DNA from: Clostridia bacterium
GTDB lineage: Bacteria; Bacillota; Clostridia; Oscillospirales; Acutalibacteraceae
Reading direction: 5' to 3'
DNA: 43,289 bases
Assembly: GCA_017517135.1 (NCBI GenBank)
Contig: JAFXAK010000021.1
Coordinates: 1 to 43,289, forward strand
Each line of letters opens with the position of its first letter. Position 1 is the stretch's first letter. Under the pieces are notes generated by a model, which was not told where the DNA came from, made no database searches, and saw nothing but the letters and a program-made list of their open reading frames with translations. A program made the position numbers and the translations under genes. Positions 1 through 5,818 of the stretch are shown piece by piece.

Positions 1-383
1 ATGTTGTCAAATATCTGTTGCGGTATGTCTGTTCCGTTAAATCTTCTTATTCTGTTCTGCCAGATTACACTTACATCAGGTATTTTATCTTCAAGTGTGT
101 ATCCTAAAAACCAACGATATGCTACATTAACCTTTACTTCCTCTACTAATCTTCTTTCACTTCTTATTCCGTAAAGATATCCGATGAAAAGCATTCTGAA
201 GAGCACTTCAGGTTCTATCGCTGGTCTTCCGTTATCTAAACAGTAATACGGCTTGCATATTTCATTGATAAAGCTGAAATCTATTACTTTATCTATTTTT
301 CTTAATAAATGATTTTCAGGTACTAAATTTTCTATCATTACCAATTCATATTTTAACTGCTGATTTCTTGTTTCGTTAAACAT
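1..383 (-). CDS. IS1182-family transposase, N-terminal part (partial)
   Basis: Reading from the ATG at 383 to the window edge gives 127 codons without a stop. The product begins MFNETRNQQLKYELVMIENL and continues through VPENHLLRKID, DNGRPAIEPEVLFRML and VNVAYRWFLGY, the recognisable N-terminal DUF772-type region of IS1182/IS5-like DDE transposases. The catalytic DDE domain would lie beyond the left edge, so I cannot say whether the element is intact. This N-terminal region shows no frameshift. It cuts and pastes the element through its terminal repeats. Confidence 0.88.
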   Translation of the reverse strand, partial: MFNETRNQQLKYELVMIENLVPENHLLRKIDKVIDFSFINEICKPYYCLDNGRPAIEPEVLFRMLFIGYLYGIRSERRLVEEVKVNVAYRWFLGYTLEDKIPDVSVIWQNRIRRFNGTDIPQQIFDN

Positions 384-441
384 TTTTATCACCCTTTTTC
401 TGCTTCTATTATACCATTTTTCTTGGCTTTTGTACAGAAAA

Positions 442-470
442 AAAGCCCACTCCTTTTTGGAATGGACTTT
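442..470. repeat. Hairpin upstream of the transposase
   Basis: Arms AAAGCCCACTCC and GGAATGGACTTT pair across a five-T loop with two G-U pairs. It lies about 60 nt upstream of the transposase start, inside the presumed end of the insertion sequence. It probably blocks incoming transcription or translation, or forms part of the terminal repeat. Confidence 0.5.
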
Positions 471-614
471 GTCAGCAGTCTGAGAGAAAAGTGTTAAACT
501 CTTCTCTCTACTCTTTGACTCATCGCAATGCTCGTACTATTAAGTTAGTGTCCTTAAGCGTACAACTCATTCGCAAGTCCTTTTTTGTTGGTGCGAGTGT
601 TCATATGGGATTTA

Positions 615-654
615 TAAAAAAATCATACACACTGCCCTCACGGGGAGAGCAGTT
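615..654 (-). terminator. Rho-independent terminator of the LytTR/membrane-protein operon
   Basis: Read on the minus strand, a stem CTGCTCTC / GAGGGCAG closes on a CCGT-containing loop. It is followed by a short spacer and seven T residues (616-622 on the plus strand are A). It begins just after the stop codon of the membrane-protein gene. Confidence 0.7.
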
Positions 655-662
655 GTGAAATG

Positions 663-1709
663 TTAGTCGTCTTTATTTTTAATTCGTTTTACTGTTCGGA
701 TTGTAAGATAAATATTTACAGATGATATCAGTACAAGCCCAGCAGAAGAAAGTATAAACGCTAAGAAAATGTTTGGTAAAACTTTTTCAAAGCTTCCAAA
801 GGTGTCTATTGGTGTGTGTGCATTGTAGTTTTGCTGAACTAATGTTGAAGATACGGAATTAACGAGACTCAATCTGTCACAGCAAATGTAGATACCTTTA
901 AGAGTTATAAGCTCGCTATATTTATCTAAATATACTTCACTATTAATATCTGTTTCAAGCATTATAGAAGCCATTTTGTAAAATGAATCCAATGAAACAA
1001 AGCATATCGGGTCTTCTCTCATACTTGGTGTCATATTTTCCTTTTCAATTATTGAAACAAGAGATTTATCAGAAACTCCGCTTTTTGCTTCAAAAGTCAG
1101 TTTTTCGAGTTTGTCCGATACAAATCCGTTTTCAACAATTTTTGTTACGCAGATTTCAAAATTTGCCTGACTGATTTCTTCATTATAAAAATAAGCAGTA
1201 TCATTTTGCATTTCTGATAAACCCAAGAAAGAACAGAATTCTTTAGGTATTGCATATACATTCACTTTTTTGTTTTCAAGATATATGCCTGAAGAAAAAG
1301 TGTATACAGGAATAATATCAATGTTTCTGCCCGGATATTTTTGTGTAATAATCTGCTCAATTCTTTCTGTATCTGCTGAATTAACACGATGTAAATTAAC
1401 ATTTTTGAAGCTGTAATCAACATATACCGTGCGACCTGACATATTTTCGGTGGTGTTTTTTTCGTATTCAAAATAGTCCTTTGAATACATAAAACCTGCA
1501 ACACTTGTAAATGTGATACCAAGAGACACTAAGAATATAACCAATACAAAAACAATTTTATAGGGTTCAATCATACGCTTAGGCTTACTTGTATTATCAG
1601 TCAAAGCTTTATTGATATTTTTTTTATAGATTTGAAAATAGATAAATACGATTAAACATAAAAACAATACTATAGCTGTTACTATCGCGATATATAAAGC
1701 TAAATTCAT
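663..1709 (-). CDS. Unknown membrane protein, possibly an FtsX/MacB-like permease stub
   Basis: This 348-residue protein is not one I recognise by name. Three membrane segments are visible: residues about 4-26, 50-72 and 311-335. Between the second and third lies a ~240-residue domain, presumably outside the cell. A globular extracytoplasmic domain ending in a 'GSFEKVLPNIF' linker and a helix that runs into a basic tail resembles the first half of an FtsX/MacB-type ABC permease, but the last two helices of such a permease are missing. The start has a strong GGGGGT site 8 nt upstream. The gene lies 16 nt behind a LytTR regulator gene and is followed at once by a terminator. It is probably the membrane partner of that regulator, as in LytTR regulatory systems, though it is not the usual DUF3021 partner. 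Confidence 0.6.
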   Translation of the reverse strand: MNLALYIAIVTAIVLFLCLIVFIYFQIYKKNINKALTDNTSKPKRMIEPYKIVFVLVIFLVSLGITFTSVAGFMYSKDYFEYEKNTTENMSGRTVYVDYSFKNVNLHRVNSADTERIEQIITQKYPGRNIDIIPVYTFSSGIYLENKKVNVYAIPKEFCSFLGLSEMQNDTAYFYNEEISQANFEICVTKIVENGFVSDKLEKLTFEAKSGVSDKSLVSIIEKENMTPSMREDPICFVSLDSFYKMASIMLETDINSEVYLDKYSELITLKGIYICCDRLSLVNSVSSTLVQQNYNAHTPIDTFGSFEKVLPNIFLAFILSSAGLVLISSVNIYLTIRTVKRIKNKDD

Positions 1710-1725
1710 AGTTTTACCCCCTTTG

Positions 1726-2178
1726 TTAAATACCGATAGATTCTTTGAAAGACTGATAGTAAGTTCGTGTTACATCAACACGGCTATTATCCGATAAAGT
1801 CAGGATAAACTTCATTGAAAGTGTCGGTGAAATTTTCTTAATCTGATTTTTTGAAATTATTACACTGTTGCTTATACGTAAAAATTTCATTTTATCAAGT
1901 TGTTCAAAAATCTTATACAGTCTTTCGTTTACATAATAAATGTTGTCTTTTGTTCGGACATCAATTAAGTGCCCGTAAGATTCAAGTGAAACAATATCAT
2001 CACAAGATAAAACAACCCGCTCGTTTGTTGCTTTATCTTTTACAATTAGTTTTTCAGCAAAACCGTTTACTTTACTTAAAATCAAATCCGCTGCATCATC
2101 AGTTTCTATCCCGTGTTCGTGCAGTTCTTTTTCAATTTTTTCGTAATCGGCATCATTGATATTTAATCTTATTTTCAA
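1726..2178 (-). CDS. LytTR-family DNA-binding transcriptional regulator
   Basis: A protein of about 150 residues without a receiver domain. The C-terminal ~100 residues are a LytTR DNA-binding domain: 'DDIVSLESYGHLIDVRTKD', then 'YKIFEQLDKMKFLRISNSVIISKNQI', then a closing beta segment. The N-terminus MKIRLNI is typical of the small LytTR regulators paired with a membrane protein. I choose the TTG at 2178: an AGGGAGG site lies 8 nt before it, whereas the longer reading starts at a GTG that is part of that same ribosome site. It is the first gene of a two-gene operon with its own promoter (2209-2237) and probably regulates itself. Its targets outside the window are unknown. Confidence 0.85.
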   Translation of the reverse strand: MKIRLNINDADYEKIEKELHEHGIETDDAADLILSKVNGFAEKLIVKDKATNERVVLSCDDIVSLESYGHLIDVRTKDNIYYVNERLYKIFEQLDKMKFLRISNSVIISKNQIKKISPTLSMKFILTLSDNSRVDVTRTYYQSFKESIGI

Positions 2179-2191
2179 TAGAAACACCTCC

Positions 2192-2203
2192 CTGTAGCTA
2201 CAG
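2192..2203. promoter_or_regulatory. Perfect 12-bp palindrome at the LytTR transcript start
   Basis: CTGTAGCTACAG is its own reverse complement. It covers about +1 to +11 of the predicted transcript and stops just short of the ribosome binding site. Possible operator, or a 5' hairpin in the mRNA. Confidence 0.45.
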
Positions 2204-2208
2204 TTGTA

Positions 2209-2237
2209 ATTATACCTTCTGTTCTAAAAAGATTCAA
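2209..2237 (-). promoter_or_regulatory. Sigma-A promoter for the LytTR operon
   Basis: On the minus strand: -35 TTGAAT (2237-2232), 17-nt spacer, -10 TATAAT (2214-2209), about 30 nt ahead of the chosen start codon. Confidence 0.75.
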
Positions 2238-2251
2238 TAATACTTGAATAA

Positions 2252-2280
2252 TTTGCATATATTTACACATATATTGCAAA
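2252..2280. promoter_or_regulatory. 29-bp imperfect inverted repeat upstream of the LytTR promoter
   Basis: Outer arms TTTGCA (2252-2257) and TGCAAA (2275-2280) with AT-rich inner arms that also pair when one base is bulged. It lies about 15-45 bp upstream of the -35 box. Candidate binding site for the LytTR protein or another regulator; this is inference from position and symmetry only. Confidence 0.4.
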
Positions 2281-2646
2281 CTAAATCTGTTTTTACACAC
2301 TTATTATCTCAAAAGTAGGAGATGTCTTTTGAAAGGATTAAAATTATGCCAACTGAAAAACATAAAAAATATGCGGTTTAAGCCTCTGCAAGCATTGAAT
2401 TTGTACATACAAATTCCACTTGTTAGGCACAGCTCTAAAACCCGTATGAATATAACCAAAATAAGAAAAAATCTTACGATTTATCAACCCCCTGCCCCCA
2501 CTCTTGGGGGAAAGGTGTTTCTTGATATAAGCTAAATTGCTCACTTCGCGAGCAATTTCCTATATATTAAAAAAAGTCGCACTCCGAAAGGAATGCGACG
2601 ATACATAAAAACTATATCAAACTATATACAAACCTCTATTTTAAGC
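2281..2646. other. Non-coding stretch between the LytTR operon and tRNA-Leu
   Basis: No convincing gene. The open frames here overlap each other on both strands and have no family signature. The stretch holds a C5/G5 hairpin near 2490-2510, an AATTGCTC / GAGCAATT hairpin at 2535-2557, and the minus-strand terminator at 2569-2599. It may be remnants of an old repeat. Confidence 0.5.
2569..2599 (-). terminator. Second rho-independent terminator downstream of tRNA-Leu
   Basis: Ten-base-pair stem GTCGCATTCC / GGAGTGCGAC (minus strand, one G-U pair) with a TTTC loop, followed by seven T residues. It lies behind the first tRNA terminator, so the two stand in tandem. Confidence 0.7.
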
Positions 2647-2693
2647 AAAAAAAAATTGAGTATTCACAGGTCAAATCCCTTATGAATACTCAA
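2647..2693 (-). terminator. Rho-independent terminator of tRNA-Leu
   Basis: On the minus strand TTGAGTATTCA and TGAATACTCAA form an 11-bp stem directly after the CCA end, followed by nine T residues. It ends the tRNA transcript. Confidence 0.85.
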
Positions 2694-2695
2694 TA

Positions 2696-2779
2696 TGGTG
2701 CGAGAGATGGGACTTGAACCCATACGGGATTACCACACGCCCCTCAAACGTGCGCGTCTGCCGATTCCGCCACTCTCGC
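2696..2779 (-). tRNA. tRNA-Leu (anticodon GAG), CCA encoded
   Basis: The 84-nt minus-strand sequence begins GCGAGAGTGGCGGAAT and ends CTCTCGCACCA, so the acceptor stem GCGAGAG/CTCTCGC pairs fully and CCA is encoded. It has the long variable arm of class II tRNAs. The anticodon stem CACGT/GCGTG closes a seven-base loop TTGAGGG, giving anticodon GAG, which reads CUC and CUU leucine codons. It has its own promoter (2803-2831) and terminator (2647-2693), so it is a single-gene transcript. Confidence 0.96.
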
Positions 2780-2802
2780 ATTTGTTATATGCAACGCTGA
2801 TT

Positions 2803-2831
2803 ATTATAGCAAGGTAATAATCAATTGTCAA
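2803..2831 (-). promoter_or_regulatory. Sigma-A promoter of tRNA-Leu
   Basis: Minus strand: consensus -35 TTGACA (2831-2826), 17-nt spacer and consensus -10 TATAAT (2808-2803), 24 nt before the tRNA 5' end. A perfect promoter of the kind expected for a stable RNA. Confidence 0.9.
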
Positions 2832-2839
2832 TAAAAAAA

Positions 2840-3070
2840 TCAAAAATTATTTTTATTTTTATTAAAAAGTTTCTGATATTTATCCAGAATCCTTTTCTGC
2901 CGTTCTTCATCAACAGCATTGATTAAACTATACCTTTCATTTTCAAACAGCAAAACATTTCCGCTTTTTGTGTTTTCGGGCAACAAGGACGCTGAAATTT
3001 CAACAAAGCTCCCCTGTTCATCCTCTAAAACAGCGATATTGTCTTCTATCCGTTCAACTGTATATTTCAT
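2840..3070 (-). CDS. DUF3006 domain protein
   Basis: A 76-residue protein beginning MKYTVERIEDNIAVLEDEQG, the DUF3006 signature: a small beta-barrel-like domain of unknown function. The C-terminus is lysine- and asparagine-rich. Its start overlaps the stop of the preceding metallo-beta-lactamase gene by 4 bp (ATGA), so the two are translationally coupled. DUF3006 genes are commonly found beside ComEC-like metallo-hydrolases, as here, which suggests a shared but undefined role at the cell surface or in nucleic acid or phosphate metabolism. Confidence 0.85.
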   Translation of the reverse strand: MKYTVERIEDNIAVLEDEQGSFVEISASLLPENTKSGNVLLFENERYSLINAVDEERQKRILDKYQKLFNKNKNNF

Positions 3071-3966
3071 TCTTCGGTACCGTTAACATAAATATTTTTT
3101 CCGTTGCTGTAAACAACAATATTTCCCTGCTTATCGGTTCTGCTGACGCTTATACCGTGGGAATCAAGCAAATCCGTAACATCCTTATGCGGATGTCCGT
3201 AGGAATTATCCTCTCCGCAGGAGATTACGGCAAGCAAAGGAGAAACCGCAGATAAAAATTCTTCACTTGTTGAGGTATAACTGCCGTGATGACCGACTTT
3301 AAGAACATCAGCACTTAAATCAAATTTACTTAACATTTCTTTTTCAACGGTCTGAGTGGCATCACCCGTAAACAAGAAGGATGTATCCTCATAGGTAACC
3401 TTTACAACAACGGACATATCATTATATTCATCGGTCTGCGCGGACGGAGAAAGAATATCGAGTGTAAGCTCTCCGAATGTATATGTATCTCCCGCACTTA
3501 CATACAAAACATCACAGTCCTCTTCCAAAACTGCATCAAGCAGCTTTTCATATGTATTGGTTGTGGGAATATTTATTTCGGAAAAGGTTGTCATCATAAC
3601 CCCGTTTACATCATTGACGCGCATTATACCCGGTACTGCACCGATATGGTCGGAATGGGGATGCGTGAAGATATAACAGTCAATTTCCGAAATGCCTTTA
3701 AGGGCAAGATATGAATTAACTGTTCCTGCATATTCCGACTCACCGCCGTCAATCAGAATAACCGTATCACCGCACTCAATGAGTGAGCAATCTCCCTGAC
3801 CGACATCAATAAATGTAACAGTCATCGGGTAATCATCATTTTTCGCTTCTTTGAGTCTTTCAAATGTAGGCGAACCGTTCAATGCATATATGATAACAAG
3901 AATTGCAGTTATCACAACAGAAATAAGAGATATAGGTCTATATTTTTTTTCTTTTCGTTTTGCCAT
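3067..3966 (-). CDS. ComEC/Rec2-like metallo-beta-lactamase-fold hydrolase, membrane-anchored
   Basis: A 299-residue protein: basic N-terminus, one membrane segment (about 11-29), then a metallo-beta-lactamase domain facing outward. Motifs: 'VTFIDVGQGDCSLIE' (~50-64) as in the C-terminal domain of ComEC, the metal-binding HPHSDH at 102-107, a later 'FTGDAT' aspartate, and 'VGHHGSYTS'. Stand-alone copies of this domain are thought to be surface nucleases or phosphodiesterases; the substrate is not known. I use the ATG at 3966, which has an AAAGGG site; the longer frame to 3999 lacks one. The gene overlaps the end of the radical SAM gene upstream by 29 bp and is coupled to the DUF3006 gene downstream. 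Confidence 0.87.
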   Translation of the reverse strand: MAKRKEKKYRPISLISVVITAILVIIYALNGSPTFERLKEAKNDDYPMTVTFIDVGQGDCSLIECGDTVILIDGGESEYAGTVNSYLALKGISEIDCYIFTHPHSDHIGAVPGIMRVNDVNGVMMTTFSEINIPTTNTYEKLLDAVLEEDCDVLYVSAGDTYTFGELTLDILSPSAQTDEYNDMSVVVKVTYEDTSFLFTGDATQTVEKEMLSKFDLSADVLKVGHHGSYTSTSEEFLSAVSPLLAVISCGEDNSYGHPHKDVTDLLDSHGISVSRTDKQGNIVVYSNGKNIYVNGTEE

Positions 3967-5815
3967 AATTTTTCCCTTTAGATGAATTATATTTAGCATC
4001 AGCTTTGTTTTTTGTTTTATATACAGGCACGGAATTTCCCTTTATCAGACAGTTTTCAGAGTTGCCTATAAGATCAAATCTTTTTGCCTTTTTAAGTGCT
4101 TCAAGAACAAGGTCGCGGCTTTCGGGTGCAAAATAACGCATCAATGCTCTTTGCATTGACTTATCCTTTGATGTTTTTGCAACATAAACCTTTTCAAGTG
4201 TATACGGATCAAGCTCTGTGTAAAACATTGCTGTTGATATTGTACCGGGAGTGGGATAAAAATCCTGTACCTGCTCGGGATGAAGCTTCTGCTGCTTTAT
4301 AAAAAGTGCAAGCTCAATAGCATCATCAAGAGTAGAGCCGGGGTGTGAGGACATAAGATAAGGAACAATATACTGCTCTTTACCGATGCTTTTCGTATAG
4401 GAAAAATACTTCTTTGCAAATTTTACATAGCTTTCTATGTGCGGTTTACCCATTTTATCAAGCACAACCGCAGAGCAATGCTCGGGAGCAAGCTTTAGCT
4501 GACCGCTGATGTGATGCTTTACAAGCTCCTTGAAAAATTCATCATTTTTATCTTGGAGTATATAGTCAAAACGCAGACCAGAACGGATAAACACTTTTTT
4601 TACAGACGGAAGACTTCTCATTTCCCTTAATATTTCAAGGTATTCGCTGTGGTCTGCAACAAGATTTTTACAAGGTGTGGGGGCTAAACATTTTTTGCCT
4701 TTGCACAAGCCTCTTTCTTCCTGTCCGACACACGACGGCATACGGAAATTAGCGGTAGGCCCGCCGACATCGTGTATATATCCTTTAAAATCAGGCATTT
4801 TTGTCAACAATTTGGCTTCTTCAATGAGAGATTCCTTGCTTCTTGTTGCAATATATCTGCCCTGATGAAAAGCAATAGAACAGAAATTACAGGCACCGAA
4901 GCAGCCTCTGTTGTGAGTTATAGAAAATTTTACCTCTTCAATTCCCGGCACTCCGCCTTCAGCTTCATACACAAGATGATAATTTCGCATATAAGGTAAG
5001 CTGTATACTTCATCAAGTTCAGCAGTAGTAAGCGGCGGCATAGGAACATTCTGTACAAGCATTTTTTTGCCGTGCTTCTGTTTGATAAGCTTGCCTCTGA
5101 AAAAGTCCTGCTCATCCTGTTGAATACGGGCTGCAATGGCATATTCCCTCTTATTTTCGCAAACATTCTGATAAGACGGACATTCAACACCCACATAGGG
5201 AGTATCCACGGTATCGCAAAGATAACAGGTGCCCTTTATGTCCCTCATTTCAGAGATATTTTCACCGTTTCTCAGTCTCTCTGCTATTTCTATTGTCTGA
5301 TTTTCTCCCATACCGAAAGAAAGCAGGTCAGCACCTGATGACACAAGAATAGAAGGATGCACACTGTCATCCCAATAATCATAGTGTGCAAAGCGTCTCA
5401 AAGATGCTTCAAGACCGCCTATGATGATGGGAATATCCCCATAGGCTTCTCTGATTTTTTTACAGTAAACCTCAACGGCTCTGTCAGGTCTTTTTCCTGT
5501 TTTACCGCCCGGAGAATAAGCATCCGTGCTTCGTCTTTTCTTAGCAACGGTATAATGTGCTACCATAGAATCGATGTTTCCCGAGGAAACAAAGAAACCT
5601 AATCTCGGTCTGCCGAAGCGCATAAAATCTGCCGCTGTTCTCCAATCGGGCTGACTTAAAAATGCAACGGTAAAGCCTGCATTTTCAAGCACTCTTGTAA
5701 TAATTGCCGCACCGAAGCTCGGATGGTCAACATATGCATCTCCGTTTACATACACAAAGTCAACCTCATCCCAACCCCGTTCAAGCATTTCTTCTTTAGT
5801 TATCGGTAAAAACAT
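3938..5815 (-). CDS. YgiQ-family radical SAM protein
   Basis: A 625-residue protein with the YgiQ layout: a B12-binding-like N-terminal domain, then a radical SAM core with the iron-sulfur cysteines C305, C309 and C312 in 'GCFGACNFC', followed by further conserved cysteines ('GKKCLAPTPC') and a basic C-terminal tail. The CX3CX2C spacing cleaves S-adenosylmethionine to a 5'-deoxyadenosyl radical. The reaction of the YgiQ family has not been established to my knowledge. Length is typical. The gene starts 3 nt after the ftsK stop codon, so it is co-transcribed with the translocase. The last residues are encoded where the downstream hydrolase gene already begins. Confidence 0.92.
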   Translation of the reverse strand: MFLPITKEEMLERGWDEVDFVYVNGDAYVDHPSFGAAIITRVLENAGFTVAFLSQPDWRTAADFMRFGRPRLGFFVSSGNIDSMVAHYTVAKKRRSTDAYSPGGKTGKRPDRAVEVYCKKIREAYGDIPIIIGGLEASLRRFAHYDYWDDSVHPSILVSSGADLLSFGMGENQTIEIAERLRNGENISEMRDIKGTCYLCDTVDTPYVGVECPSYQNVCENKREYAIAARIQQDEQDFFRGKLIKQKHGKKMLVQNVPMPPLTTAELDEVYSLPYMRNYHLVYEAEGGVPGIEEVKFSITHNRGCFGACNFCSIAFHQGRYIATRSKESLIEEAKLLTKMPDFKGYIHDVGGPTANFRMPSCVGQEERGLCKGKKCLAPTPCKNLVADHSEYLEILREMRSLPSVKKVFIRSGLRFDYILQDKNDEFFKELVKHHISGQLKLAPEHCSAVVLDKMGKPHIESYVKFAKKYFSYTKSIGKEQYIVPYLMSSHPGSTLDDAIELALFIKQQKLHPEQVQDFYPTPGTISTAMFYTELDPYTLEKVYVAKTSKDKSMQRALMRYFAPESRDLVLEALKKAKRFDLIGNSENCLIKGNSVPVYKTKNKADAKYNSSKGKNYGKTKRKKI

Positions 5816-5818
5816 AAT

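Larger units (their letters stand above)
1..480 (-). mobile_element. End of an IS1182-type insertion sequence (left-truncated by window)
   Basis: The transposase 5' end and its leader lie here, and the rest of the element is off the left edge. Beyond the start codon there is a hairpin at 442-470 (two 12-nt arms pairing with two G-U pairs), often seen at the transposase-proximal end of such elements, where it limits read-through into the transposase. I place the outer boundary near 480 because the sequence after the hairpin resembles IS1182-type termini, but without the other end I cannot confirm the inverted repeat or a target duplication. The boundary is approximate. Confidence 0.5.

Noticed and set aside
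663-1709. DUF3021 assignment for the LytTR partner
   Set aside because: DUF3021 proteins are short with four close membrane helices; this one has a large outside domain and three helices.
2320-2376. Short plus-strand ORF (18 codons, or 11 from an inner ATG) with AGGAG and AAAGG sites, divergent from the LytTR gene
   Set aside because: Too short, no recognisable product and no promoter in the right place; probably chance or a remnant.
2344-2544. 66-codon minus-strand ORF and overlapping 68-codon plus-strand ORF
   Set aside because: They overlap each other, have no ribosome site or family signature, and contain hairpin sequence; treated as non-coding.
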